64,000 bases of DNA, taken from contig NW_004452110.1 in assembly GCF_000321225.1 (NCBI RefSeq), forward strand, positions 413,705 through 477,704. The letters are read 5' to 3'. Shown one piece after another: positions 11,531 through 22,690 of this stretch; position 1 is the stretch's first letter, and the number at the start of each line of letters is the position of its first letter. The notes under the pieces were generated by a model that saw only the letters and a program-made list of their open reading frames with translations, had not been told where the DNA came from and searched no databases. Origin of the DNA: Odobenus rosmarus divergens (Eukaryota > Chordata > Mammalia > Carnivora > Odobenidae). Made by a program: the position numbers and the translations under genes.

Positions 11531-12434
11531 TTCCTAGCAGTCCTTGTTCAAAATGACGTTCACTTTTTTCAGACGCTATTTGGCTTTCTTCGTCCTCCAT
11601 GCCTAAACCGTGCAGACAGAGGCTACAAATCTATATTCGTCTCATAGCGCATAATCATGAAAGAGGTCATCGGCTTTGTGCTCCATGCCCTGTGGGTTCC
11701 AGTTCAGTGTTGATAGAGAAAGACTCTTTGGGGGGCTTATTTCTAGTCTCAGAAAGCTGGCCTCTTCTGGCCTTGCTTGCCCCTACCTTGCATGGCCTAA
11801 CCCTACAAGCAGTTGTCTGAAGACCACTGTCGATGCCCACGGGGTGGGCAAGGCCCTTGAAATAGGTCCTTGGAGAAGGCACAGAAAATAGCACAGTCAA
11901 GAGGAATCATAAAAACCTTACAAGCTCGGAGCCAAAGAAGACTTAGGAGATCAATGTCCGGAGTGGCAAATATATGGCAAGGAAATGACATCTTCCTTCC
12001 CATGGTCCTGGCAGACATTGCTAATCGATCCCAGTTCTTGCTCTCCCTCAAACTCTCAAAATCGTTCTGAGCACAGTTCTCCAGGCAGCCTCTACCAAAA
12101 GATCAGAATTAGGGCAGGAGTTGAAAGCTGTTTGCAGTCCCTTCCAGTCAAATGTTCCATTTTGTGGCAGGAGAGACATGGGCCCAGAGAGAAATCAGCT
12201 ACAAAGCCAGTTAGGAAGACAGTTCCCTGACTTCCCTGCCCACTAGTCCTTGAGTCCACACCAGTGGGATTGCTGGAAGCCAAGGCACAATGGGTCATAA
12301 ACCTGTGTTTTGCTGGGTATGCTCTCACCCCCCACCCTGCCACCCCCAAAGAACATCAGCGACGCTGCTCTGCAGACAGGATAAAATGTGTCCCCTAGAA
12401 GGCTGCAGAAGATTGAAATCCCTCTGGTACTTTA
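11530..12434. other. Unique intergenic DNA, nothing recognised
   Basis: No repeat or exon recognised. Confidence 0.45.
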
Positions 12435-12448
12435 AAATAGTTAACTCC

Positions 12449-12662
12449 TGGGGCACCTGGGTGGCTCAGTCAGTTAAGCAGCTGCCTTCGGCTCAGGTCA
12501 TGATCCCAGGGTCCTGGGATCGAGCCCCACGTTGGGTTTCTTGCTCAGCAGGAAGTCTGCTTCTCCCTCTCCCCCTGCCTGCCGCTCCCCCTGCTTATGC
12601 TCGCTCTCAATCTGTGTCAAATAAATCAATAAATAAATAAAATCTTTAAAAAATAAATAAAT
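12449..12662 (+). mobile_element. SINEC with perfect 14-bp target duplication
   Basis: TGGGGCACCTGGGTGGCTCAG head, CCTTCGGCTCAGGTCATGATCC body and an AAATAAA tail. AAATAGTTAACTCC is repeated exactly at 12435-12448 and 12663-12676, so the insertion is fairly recent. Confidence 0.97.
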
Positions 12663-12676
12663 AAATAGTTAACTCC

Positions 12677-13850
12677 CAACCTGGGATAGGGTGGGGCATC
12701 CTGAACCCACAATATTTTATAGTCCGGAGAAAGAAGTAGGTTTTGCTCTGGAAACACTAGGGTCAGCGGACACCCCCCACTCCCAGGCTTTCCACTTCTC
12801 TCTGCTCGCTGGATGGCAGGAAATGCCTACCTTAAAAGCAACCAGCACTCAATAGGCTGAAGGCATAGAATTCTTGTCCCAGGTGATGGTCACAGCTTCC
12901 TCCGACTTTCCAGTTAAGTGGAATTTCTCTGTGGGAAGAATAACGATTCTTGAAGGGGAGGAGGCATCTACAACTTTGGAGGTTCTCTCCGAAAACCCCT
13001 TTCCTACTGGTCCTTTCCCAGACCCATCGTAAATGTTTCTCAGCCCAGTGTGGCCCAAGAGGGGATTTGGGCTCACTGCCTTGTTCTGCTGAGTCTGATT
13101 TGATTTCCATCAAAGAAGCAAGGCTGAGGACCAGGACTAGTTCAGAGAATCAGAAGGAGTCGGATACACCACATATTTTAAAGGGAGGCAGTCACAGTGT
13201 GTTGAATACTGAGTCTCGCCACTATCCCATTTAACAAGGTTTCCCGTTGGATCTTTAGGGGACCTGCTTAAAGAATGGGTAACAGTTGTATGTGACTTCC
13301 ATCTCACCAACTGGGGGCTCTTGGTGTTTCTGCAATTTTTGAAAATGTTTGAAAACACTTTGTTTAAACATCCCTCCTACCTTCTTGTTTACACTATGAA
13401 TTTGCGATTCATAGTGAAGAAAAGTTTGCTAACTGAATCATACTCTAGCCCAGCAGAGCCTCTTGAAAAGATCACAAATATTGAATTAGTGAGGTCCCGA
13501 ATAATGAGGATTTAACAGGGCTCAAATGACAGCCCTTGAAGGGGTTTGTTGACCAAACGTCATTTGTTGAATAAAGGTGTTTGTCAGTATTGCAAAGTAG
13601 TTTTCCAGAATGTTCCTGACTGAGGGAGTGATTAAACAGGCTGGAGAAGGAGCCAAGTTTGGGTGGGGGTCAGAGTAGAGGCGGGGGTGAGGAGTGGGGA
13701 AGCGGGAGGTGAAGAGGATTGGCACTTGGAGCACCATTTTAGATTCCAGGAAGGGATAAATGAGCGGGCTGAGGTATGTATGAGTTGCCTCTGAAGACCC
13801 TAATAAAAAGAGGGACCAGGTACCTTTGGGAATTACAAACAAACTCAGTG
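12677..13850. other. Unique intergenic DNA, nothing recognised
   Basis: No repeat, exon or obvious regulatory block identified. Confidence 0.45.
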
Positions 13851-13854
13851 ACCA

Positions 13855-14005
13855 AGCAGGGAGTCACTACCTATGTGACTTTGGGCAAATTGGGTAATCT
13901 TTCTGCACTTTAGTTTCTTTCATAAAATAAAGGTAATAATAGCACTTACCTCATAGTGTTGTTGTGAGGATTAAGCACTTAGAACAAGGACTGACAGCTT
14001 AGTAT
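13855..14005 (+). mobile_element. MIR fragment
   Basis: CTATGTGACTTTGGGCAAATTGGGTAATC...AGTTTCTTTCATAAAATAAAGGTAATAATAGC...TGTTGTGAGGATTAAGCAC matches forward MIR. Confidence 0.85.
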
Positions 14006-14014
14006 CAAGAAAAC

Positions 14015-14465
14015 TTTATCTCCCACACTGATGAATGGATAGACAAAATGTGGTATATCCATCCATATAATGGAATAGTATTCACTCCTAAAAAGAAATG
14101 TAACATTGATACATGTGACTGTGTGGATGGACCTAGAAAACATGATGCTGAGTGAAGGAAGTCGGACACAAAGGCCACACATGGCATGATCCCATTGATA
14201 TGAAATGTCCAGAAGAGGCAAATCTATAGAGATGAGAAGTAGATTCGTGACTGCTTTGGGCTGGTCGGGGGGATAGAGATGTAGTGACGTGATAGTTAAA
14301 AGGGTTCAGGGTTTCTTTATGAGGTGCTGAAAATGTTCTAAAATGGACCGTGGTGATGGTTGCACATAGCTGCGAATATACTGAAAAACCATTGAATTGT
14401 ACGCCTTAAATGAGCGAATTGTATGGTGTGTGGCTTATATCTCAATAATGCTGCTGAGCAAAAGA
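14015..14465 (+). mobile_element. L1M 3' end
   Basis: ATGAATGGATAGACAAAATGTGGTATATCC...ATGGAATAGTATTC...TGGATGGACCTAGAAAACAT...ACGCCTTAAATGAGCG..ATTGTATGG is the usual L1M 3' region. Non-coding. Confidence 0.85.
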
Positions 14466-15120
14466 AACCTATCTGATGTGTTTGAGTGAGTGTGGTTGTA
14501 ACAGAAAATGGTGGCGCCTCTGACAACAGGGGTGTCCTTGCCCCAAGAGAGACATTCAGGTTAAAAAACCCAAAGCATGTCTGGGGGCCAGACTTGACTT
14601 CAGCTTCCCCATCTGCTAGAGGAGATAGAAGCTCCCCCCTCAAATGGCTGTTGGAAGGAAAAATGAGGTAATTCATGTTCTGCGCTTAGCATGGAGCCCG
14701 ACAAGTCCCAGGTGCTGAGGAGGCAGCAGTGGGCATTGCCACTATTCCATTAGAGTCTAGAATTCCATACTGGAAGGGGTGGGGGTGGGGGACAATCTGG
14801 TTGGAAAGGGAGGAGTGACTAGGGGTCATGTACCGAAGCTGTAACATTTGCATGTCAAGCCTACTGCACCAGCTTTGTTGTGTGCTACAATATCGAGACA
14901 CTTGATTTGCAAAGTTTTCTAAAGATGCTCATATTCACACTTTTCATAAGGTTGAGGGCATGTCTATATCAAATAATAACATTATTTTTTGTTAAATTTG
15001 AAGTGCCTTTGAGGGGAGGCTGATGAAAATTATAGAGGAATTGGGATCTCCCTCATTCCTGCAAGCCACCCGTAGGTGCCATCACCTTTGTTAGAATTAG
15101 GTATTTAAGACAAAGGCCAT
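14466..15120. other. Unique intergenic DNA, nothing recognised
   Basis: No repeat or exon recognised. Confidence 0.45.
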
Positions 15121-15124
15121 GTAC

Positions 15125-15260
15125 AAAGAGCACTGAACAGAGTCCAATGCTGGACTCTGGGACTGACTCAGCCAATCCCAACTGTTGGATTTAAGGAAAA
15201 TAATTTGACTTCAGTTTTTTTCCATTATAAGCTGAGAAGATAATGGGTTTAATTTCTGTC
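15125..15260 (+). mobile_element. Diverged MIR fragment
   Basis: Order of AAAGAGCACTGAAC, GGACTCTGGGACTGACTC and ATAATTTGACTTCAGTTTTTTTCCATTATAAGC suggests forward MIR, with strong divergence. Confidence 0.4.
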
Positions 15261-15625
15261 TTTCAAGCAAAAAACTTCAGCATCCATAATATGGCCCAGG
15301 CCTTAGTGCTAGCTGGGTAAGCCACTCTGGCCGTTCCAAAAGTGTGGACACAGGTTCAATAGACTGGAGCTTGTCCCTTCTAGTCCAAGGGTCTTGAGTT
15401 CTAAAATCCCGAGCTGAAGCTCACAGCACAGAGAAAAACCTTGCTATTACCTCCAACTTGATTCCTCCCTGACTGAAGCATCAACATGGTTCCTTCCTCA
15501 CTCTCTGGAACTGGAGACACTGGGTTGGCCATTGTTTCCCCCCTCCAAAAAAGAAAAACAAACCAAGAACCCTCATATCCATCAAAACTTGTGAAAGCAA
15601 CCTTATTTGAAAATAGGGTTTTTGG

Positions 15626-15836
15626 AGGGTTGTCTGGGTGGCTCAGTTGGTTGAGCATCTGACTCTTGATTTTGGCTTGGGTCATGATCTCAGGGTCGTG
15701 AGATTGAGTGCAGTGTCAGGCTCTGTGCTGGGTGTGGAACCTGTTTGAAATGCTCCCTCTCCCTTTACTTCTCCCCCCTCCCCTCTTCCCCCTGCTCATG
15801 CTCTCTCTCTCAAGAAAGAAAGAAAGAGAAAAAGGG

Positions 15837-15923
<87 letters not shown>

Positions 15924-15973
15924 NNNNNNNNNNNNNNNNNNNNNNNNNNNNNNNNNNNNNNNNNNNNNNNNNN

Positions 15974-16038
<65 letters not shown>
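15626..16038 (+). mobile_element. SINEC inserted in MLT1, with (GAAA)n tail
   Basis: GTCTGGGTGGCTCAGTTGG head and GGGTCATGATCTCAGGG body, ending in CTCTCTCTCAAGAAAG and a long GAAA array. Flanks GAAAATAGGGTTTTTG (15609) and GAAAATAGAGTCTTTG (16039) are the diverged target duplication. Confidence 0.9.
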
Positions 16039-16040
<2 letters not shown>

Positions 16041-16042
16041 AA
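15811..16042 (+). repeat. (GAAA)n microsatellite
   Basis: Long tandem GAAA array grown from the SINE tail, broken by a run of N; true length unknown. Confidence 0.95.
15924..15973. other. Assembly gap of 50 N
   Basis: Fifty undetermined bases inside the GAAA array, with the same repeat on both sides. The gap size is probably nominal. Confidence 0.99.
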
Positions 16043-16397
16043 ATAGAGTCTTTGAAGTTATAATCAAGTTAAGACAAGGCCACTGGACTAGGGTAGCCTT
16101 ATAAGAAGGAAATTTGGAAACAGAGACACCTAGAGACATAGAGAAGCGAATTCCATGTGAAGCAGAGGCAGACATCCCCCACAAGCCAAGGGATGCTTAG
16201 GATTTCCGGCAGCCAGTTGTGGCTAAGAGGGAAACATAGCACAGACTCTCCCTCAGAGCTTCCAGAAGGAACTGATCCTGATGACACCTCAATCTTGGAC
16301 TTCTAGCTTCCTAAAAAGTGAGAGAATAAATTTCTCTTGTGTTAAGGCATCCAGTTTGTGGTACTTTGTTACAGCAGCCCTAGGAATCTAATATAGG

Positions 16398-16720
16398 GCA
16401 TGAGGTTTCTGCTCCCCCAAGTGCCAGCGCCATCTTGATGAGGGAAAGACCCCTGGGAGGGAGGGAAGAAGGCTGTCGCGTGAGCACCAGTCTCCTTGGT
16501 CCACCATACGAGCTCATGAGGCTGCTACAGGAGACTCTGCTTCTCCCTGGCCCATGACGTTGAGCACAGAATTGGGCAGCAATGGTCTGGGTACAGAGCA
16601 CCCAGACTATTCAGGAAGGCTGCATTTGACCCCGGGTTTCCCCATGTAATTTTGACTGTGCTCAAGAGTAAGAAATACATTTTACGTTGCAACCTCGTAC
16701 ACACAGCCACAAAACGAATT
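16398..16720. other. Unique intergenic DNA, nothing recognised
   Basis: No repeat or exon recognised. Confidence 0.45.
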
Positions 16721-16850
16721 TCATGAAACAATGCTTGTGCTTACTCACATTTTGATATTTTCTATTCTGTATTTTTTAAATGCTGGTTGCTACCCGCTAC
16801 ATTGACCCACTAGTTGATTATGACCTACAGTTTGAAAAACACTGAATTGG
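16720..16850. mobile_element. DNA-transposon remnant
   Basis: ACCCACTAGTTGATTATGACCTACAGTTTGAAAAACACTG resembles the terminal part of old mammalian DNA transposons; family not certain. Confidence 0.4.
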
Positions 16851-17014
16851 AGGAAATGTGAAAATAGTAAGTTTCGGTCCCTAGCTTATTCTCTTTCATA
16901 TTTGTAGACCTCAGAAAGACAGTCTTACCATCAGAAACCTTATTCATTCAGCAAACGTTTATTAGCATCTCCTATAGCTCTGAAAATTGGGGGCTAAGAG
17001 AGAACAGAGATACC

Positions 17015-17190
17015 AAGATAATAAGTAACATTTAGAAAGCCACTCTCCTGGGCTAGGCATTGTGCTCAGCATGTCGTGTGGATTTTCTCGGTTAAGGAAA
17101 TTAACACTCAGTTCATGTGTCCACAATCGGGCAGTTAAGAAAACAGCAAGATCAGGATTTGAACTCAAGGCAGCTCAACCCCCGAGTCAA
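17015..17190 (-). mobile_element. MIR fragment
   Basis: TAATAAGTAACATTTAG...GGGCTAGGCATTGTGCTCAGC...AGATCAGGATTTGAACTCAAGGCAG is reversed MIR. Confidence 0.65.
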
Positions 17191-17355
17191 TGGGCTCTCC
17201 AGAAACATATGGATAGTGGGAGGGGAGGCTCATTTGTGAACGTTTGAATAAAAACAGCAAAATTACGCTTTTCTTCCTAGGCTCAACTACTGACAACAGT
17301 TTGAAAGATTCAGAACTCTCTCCCTGTGTTTAGAACATGGATACAGTTGGAATAA

Positions 17356-17562
17356 GGGGCGCCTGGGTGGCTCAGTCAGTTAAGCGTCTGCCTTCGGCTC
17401 AGGTCATGATCCCAGGGTCCTGGGATCAAGCCCTGCATCAGGCTCCCTGCTCAGTGGGGAGCCTGCTTCTCCCTCTCCCTCTGCTGCTCCCACTGCTTGT
17501 GCGCTCTCTCGCTCTCTCTCTCTGTCAAATAAATAAATAAAACCTAAAAAAAAAAAAAAGAT
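17356..17562 (+). mobile_element. SINEC, near-consensus
   Basis: GGGGCGCCTGGGTGGCTCAG through CCCAGGGTCCTGGGATCAAG, CT-rich middle, AAATAAATAAATAAAACC and a final A14. It is the least diverged copy here and sets the family form. Confidence 0.97.
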
Positions 17563-17739
17563 CCTCTTGTGTTTGTGCTTATTGGAGGTGAAACATAAAA
17601 GGAGCCTGTGTTTTCCAGTGTCACTTACAGATGGATCTCTGATGTATTTTCTGTCTGCGTACATAGCACCATCTGTGTCTCTCACCCTGCCCGGCTACCC
17701 CACAGACAGGCCAGCTACTCCTATTTACATCTCCTGGCC

Positions 17740-18100
17740 CTGTTTCTAGATGTTGGGTTCGTTTCTAAATTTTCACTATTATAATGACTATTTCTGTATT
17801 TGTGTCTTTGTGCACGTGTCACCTCTTTTCCAGGGCCGATCACTGGAAGTGAGTACTGAGTGGGAGAAGAAGTGCTTTTTAAGAAATGCGGTCAAATTCT
17901 TCTCCAAGGAGGCTGTGCAGTTGACATGTCATCGTCGGTCCTGAGAGTGTGTGTTTCCCTGCAACTTCACCACAGTGGCTGTTACCAGCTACTGTGGTTT
18001 ATGTTATTTTCATGAATGCAAAAAAAATCTTTGTTGATTTGTGTTCCCTTGATTACATGAAGTTGAGCATTGCATCTGTGTGACGTCTGTGGACTCTTGT
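17740..18100. mobile_element. Possible L1-related remnant
   Basis: TTTCACTATTATAATGACTATTTCTG...GGAGGCTGTGCAGTTGACATG...TGATTACATGAAGTTGAGCAT recalls sequence found in old L1 3' regions. Weak call. Confidence 0.35.
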
Positions 18101-19559
18101 CAGCTAGCCCACGTGGCCCCAGGGGTCTAGAGAAGGAAGATCTGCCTCCTTAGCTCTCCATAGTAGAGCGGGGACCTGCCTCTCCCCGTGATAACTTGCA
18201 ATGGGGAGAAGGCCACTGTGCCCTGAGTGGTCAGCCCAGGGACAGGAGGAATGGGGTTGGGATGCTGTGCAGGACAAACAATGACAAATGTCCACAACCC
18301 ACCTCCATCCATTCAATGCCCCTTTCTTCACCTGTTAGTCAATGGATCATACTCTTGGCCCATTTTCTCTTAGCTTGTCTTTTGTCTTATTTATTTGTAG
18401 ATTCCTTTATCCTCCACGCTGCCTTTCCCAGATTCCTCTGCCACGAAGGCGGCTTTATTTCAGGGCATGGCAAGACCACCAGTCTTCCTTTCTGTTTGCT
18501 CAGAAAAGCATAGTCTTCCCAAATGTAAGTGGCTTCTATCAGGATTGTCCTAGAGGACCTCTGAGCATATTTGGAAAAGGAGCCTCTTCCCCAAAACATG
18601 TTGCTTCTGTCTGTTGGAAAAGTGTTACGATATGCTGATTTTATTAGAATAGATACTTTATTGCAAGCCAGAGAAATAGAATACACTTACAAATCTATGC
18701 TATCCAAGATGGGACTGGCACTCCTTTAGGGAGGCTGCCCTAATGCAGTGCACAACCCGCCCAGCTGAACAGGTGGCTCTGATCCTAACTTCAGACAGCC
18801 CCTCCAGAGTACCCAGCTCCCATCTGCACCCTCTGGAGGAAGCCTGGTGTGAATAGTTTCCAGTCCTGGCCTCTCCACTCCCATCTTGCTCGTTCACTTC
18901 AGATTTGTCACCATATCCTTCTTGGCTTCCATGCTGTCTGCTCCGTCTTCCTCCTGAATAGGGCTCAAAGAGATACGAGGCTTTGAAGAGTCAAAACTTA
19001 CCTCAAAGAAGTGTTACAGTGTTACGTATACTATGGAAGCACATTAAAGTTAACATAATGTAGCAGTGTTAATATACTTCCTTTACAGGCTGGGGGTTCT
19101 GTGCCCATTCAGCCATCCATCCAGAAGGGCCCCGTGTCCTCCTCGCTGTGGCTGCCCTGAGAGGGGCAGTCCCAGGGAGGCCTCTGTGTGCCGCCAGGCT
19201 TCTGCCCTCCACAGGTGTGGGGGCCAGACAACTCCCCAGAAGCCATCCTGTTTTCCCTATCGGCTTGGCCTCAGCGCTGAGCTTGCTCCGTGGGTCTCCG
19301 CAGTGGCCGGCAGGGGTAAGAAGGGATTGAGATGAAAGCTTGCCAGTCCCTCAGGCACCAGCACCCCTGGCGGGAGTGAGGATGCACAGTCTGGTGACCC
19401 CAGGGCTCCAGGGTTAGCCGAGATGTTTCCGTGGATTCCTGAGCATCTTTGCAATTTCTAAGAACCTTGTGGAATAGTGTAGTGACTCCCAACAAAGTCA
19501 CTTGGCCTGCTGGACACTTCAAATTTCTTGGCAGTGACCCGGAATGACATGAGCGAGAC
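18101..19559. other. Unique intergenic DNA, nothing recognised
   Basis: No recognisable repeat or exon. Moderately GC-rich at 19080-19330. Confidence 0.45.
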
Positions 19560-19770
19560 ACAGAGACGCTGATTCTCTCGCGGTGGGCAGAAGCTGCCCA
19601 AATGGCAGGACGGCAGCTAGAACGGACTTTTTTAAGATAGGAAAGAAATTAGTACATCATAAAGTGCATTAATTTGGTAAACAGGCCATTTTCAAAATAT
19701 AGGCCTGTAGGGAGGAGGAAAAATAATTAAGCCCTTACTTAATTTAATAAAAAATACCTTTGAACAGCGT
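19560..19770. promoter_or_regulatory. Candidate conserved non-coding element
   Basis: Unique AT-rich DNA with GAAATTAGTACATCATAAAG, GTGCATTAATTTGG, AATAATTAAGCC and CTTAATTTAATAAAAAATACC: dense HOX/EMX-type ATTA cores. Confidence 0.35.
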
Positions 19771-19919
19771 GGCGTGTCAGGCCATGCCCTTGGGGCTGGG
19801 GATGGTGACTCTCCGGAAGAGAGGGTCCCTGCTCCCATGGAGCTGATGTGCTTACTGCAGGAGATGGACAGTGAGTAGGGAAACGAAAGGGACTTTCTTA
19901 GGGGCATAATTAATGGTAG

Positions 19920-20036
19920 TTATTAATAAGAAACAATTTAAACGTCCCACAAGAGGGGATTGGTTTAATACATTTTAATACACCCACGCCTTGAACTATT
20001 TTGTATCCATTTCAAACACACAGAAAAGTGCTCATG
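19920..20036 (+). mobile_element. L1M 3'-end fragment
   Basis: AAACGTCCCACAAGAGGGGATTGGTTTAATACATTTTAATACACCCACGCCTTGAACTATTTTGTATCC is a diverged form of the L1 3' block. Confidence 0.5.
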
Positions 20037-20465
20037 GTTCATTCGTTCATTCAGCAAACATCCGTTGAGTATCTTACTCTGCCAGGTTCTCTCCTGGGCT
20101 CTGCAGACTGAGCAGGGAGCCGCAGAGGGAAAGCTCAGACAGGCTCCCCGTGGTCCTAGAACGTACATCCTATTCAGGGAGACAGTTCATAAACAAGTGG
20201 AAAAACATCCAGACAGGGAAAGGTCAGATGGAGACACCAAAGAGGGTGATAGTAGAGTCTGCCTGGGCGGTGGGGAGGGGAACGTTGTAGGCTGGGTGAT
20301 CAAGGAGGGCCTCTCAGAGGAGGTGACCCAGGACAAAGAACTGACCAGGAGGTGGCCAGTAGCTGAAGAGGAGAAAGCCCTGCATCTGACCATCTTTCCA
20401 GAGCAAGGTAAAAATGAGGGTGCATTGAGAGATGCCCCAGCTTGGCAGGTCAAAGCTTTGTGGAA
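20037..20465 (-). mobile_element. L2 LINE, reverse orientation
   Basis: Begins GTTCATTCGTTCATTCAGCAAACATCCGTTGAG, then GGGAGACAGTTCATAAACAAG, GAGGGCCTCTCAGAGGAGGTGACC and CATTGAGAGATGCC: the reversed L2 3' region. The open frame across it (20065-20472) is a repeat by-product. Confidence 0.75.
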
Positions 20466-21529
20466 ACTTTAGGACCAGCTAGCCTTTCGTTAGTGCCACA
20501 GATAGGGAGACGGAGTTGATGTGGTTTGTTCTGGAAGCTGGTGACAAAGCCCGGGTAGAGCCTTGGGTATGGGCTCCCTGAACAGTGCTCTTCCCCAGCT
20601 GTGGACCACCCCGGCTCTCGGTAAAGGTCCCTTCTGAGAGCTTTGACAGACCTAGGGCCACACAAAGGCTGTGTCTCTCCAGGAGTCAGCCCTCCAGGAT
20701 TCCTGCAAGGCCTACAATGTGCATGGTGCTGTCCCTGCAGCCACAAGGGATCCACACCCACACAGGAAAATGAAGGCAGCTACACCCGAGGGCCTGGATG
20801 TGGCCACAGCATCTTGGGCTGCCACGGACAGGCAGCACGTTGAATGCAGCCAGGCAGGGAGACTCAACTCTCACCTGTTTACAGACAACTTCTCAACCCC
20901 AGGCCATTGGTTCCCCAGTCCCTGACGTGGGACCCCAGGGAAGAGAAGAGGCCTTTGTCTTGCACCCCGGTGCGGGGGGGGGGGGGGGGGGGGGGGTCTC
21001 AGGCCTTCAAAGAAGCCCCCGCCCAGTGATGCAGCCACAGGAATGATATGGGACCAGTCCCACCCCTGCTCCTTTCTGTTCCTCACTGCTCGGCCACGCC
21101 CGCTGGCTTTGATCTCAGTCCCAGGGAGTTTAGCCTGGCTTTGAGGTCTCCTGCTGTGACGCCCCAGGCTGGTTCTCCAAGCTCGCAGAGACTCTCTCTG
21201 TTTGTCTGTATCACAGGCTGGATCTGGCCTCCTGTCTGCTGGGCTGTGGCAGCAGGATCCTTTGGGACCCAGGGGGAGCTAATAAGGGGAAAACTAACCT
21301 TGGGCCAGATTTTGGGGAGGGTTTTGCAGGCCAAGGACAGCTAGGTAGACGGACTTCGATGGGCAATGAGAGCCAAGTCCTTTGTGACCCTCTGGGTGGT
21401 ATGTAAGACCCAATGGGGGGGGTCGTGGGTAGTAGTCAGGGGTTCAGGCTGGGGTGCGGGGAGGGCTAGTAGTCAGGGGTTTAGCCTGGGATGGGGGGTG
21501 GAGACCCATTCACACACCAGTCTAAGCCA
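20466..21529. other. Unique GC-rich DNA with a G-run
   Basis: Nothing gene-like recognised; contains the G23 tract at 20974. Confidence 0.45.
20974..20996 (+). repeat. G23 homopolymer
   Basis: Twenty-three consecutive G after CACCCCGGTGC; strong quadruplex potential, length unreliable. Confidence 0.9.
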
Positions 21530-21690
21530 TTTCCTCCCTGGGTGACCATGGCTATATTCCTTAACCACTGTGCCCCTCAGTTTGCTCATCTGTAAAATGG
21601 AGATGAGAAGATAAACCACTTCCTGTGGTTGTTCCAGGGAATGAATGAAGGAATGTATGTGACAGCAGGTGGCCCGTGGTAAACACTCCA
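21530..21690 (+). mobile_element. MIR fragment
   Basis: TTCCTTAACCACTGTGCCCCTCAGTTTGCTCATCTGTAAAATGGAG plus a GGTGGCCCGTGGTAAACACTC-like end matches forward MIR. Confidence 0.75.
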
Positions 21691-22114
21691 CACTAGCTGT
21701 CACGGATGTCTCTGCCTCAGCTGACTTTGGGAGGAATTGGAGCCAGCCCTCTGGATGCACAGCTACGCTGGTCCTCGGAGCCTCTTACCCTGCCTTCTGC
21801 AGGAGAAAAGTGTCAATTCCCCCCCCCCTCAAATCCCTGTCGTCCCTTGTCCTCCGGCTCCTGGTCTGGGTTGGATGGAATGACCTCCGGGGGACTGGCC
21901 CAGATTCTTCCTTCACCTTCCTGCACTCAGCCTCTCTCTGCCCGGGCTCCTCCTACTCCCAGCTGCCCAGAGGGTGGTCCAGCCCAGCTTCCAGTCCTCA
22001 GCGGCTCCCCGTGACTGCAGAGGGAAGAGCAGTCTGCTCAGCTCTCCGCAGCTCTTCAGACCCCTGGCCATCTGACCCTTCCTGAACTTTTCGGCCAAAG
22101 GTGGATCTGGGCAG

Positions 22115-22275
22115 TGTAAGCCTGAGTTTGAATCCGGTCTCTCCTGCAGCTGAGCTGTGAAACCTTGGGATGTGTATAATACCCCTCTGCATCTTGATTT
22201 TCTTACCTATAAAATGGAAGTAATCACGCCGGCCTCCTCGACTTCACAAGGATGTTTGATGCTCAGATGAGCGGC
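22115..22275 (+). mobile_element. MIR fragment
   Basis: TGAGTTTGAATCCGGTCTCTCCTGC...GAGCTGTGAAACCTTGGG...TCTTGATTTTCTTACCTATAAAATGGAAGTAATCACG matches forward MIR. Confidence 0.75.
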
Positions 22276-22369
22276 GTGTGTCCACTTGGAAAGCGACTCA
22301 CTGTTTGGGGGCCACACGGTGGTCTCCTTTCTCTGGGTCTTTGTTCTCGCCCTCCCCTCCACCCGAATG

Positions 22370-22690
22370 CCTTGTCACCCCTGGTTAGCATCGTCCAAAC
22401 GGGAGCATCTTCAGAGCCCAGGGCAAACGCCATGTCCCCTGTGAAGCTGCCCTAGCCACCCTGCCTGAGATGAGCTCTTCCCCTCAGGTTTTCCGTTTGG
22501 AGTTGCTTACACCTCTCTCCAAGAGCCGGGCTGGTCTCGCTCATCCCCGTCTTCCTGTGTCTCTGCCTTAGCTCCTCGGACCCTGAGCGCCTGGAGGGCA
22601 GGGCTGCCCTGCAACCAGCTCTGGTTTTCCCACAGCACCTCACCCCCCACACAACAGGTGCTTGATGGGTGTTCGTTGAGAGGAGAGGTG
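22370..22690 (+). mobile_element. Diverged L2 fragment
   Basis: CTGGAGGGCAGGGCTGC...CACAGCACCTCACC...ACAACAGGTGCTTGATGGGTGTTCGTTGAG keeps the L2 3'-end order. Confidence 0.5.

Larger units (their letters stand above)
15585..16397 (+). mobile_element. MLT1-type LTR split by a SINE
   Basis: The left part (about 15585-15625, CCTTATTTGAAAATAGGG) and right part (16039-16397, AATCAAGTTAAGACAAGG...CTTATAAGAAGG...CAGTTTGTGGTACTTTG...ctaatata) join into one ERVL-MaLR LTR once the SINE is removed. It is solitary, with no retroviral genes. Confidence 0.85.

Noticed and set aside
15708..16184. Lys/Glu or Phe/Leu/Ser repeat frames around the gap
   Set aside because: Translation of the GAAA microsatellite; they also run through undetermined bases.
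20065..20472. 135-residue frame
   Set aside because: It lies across a reversed L2 element.
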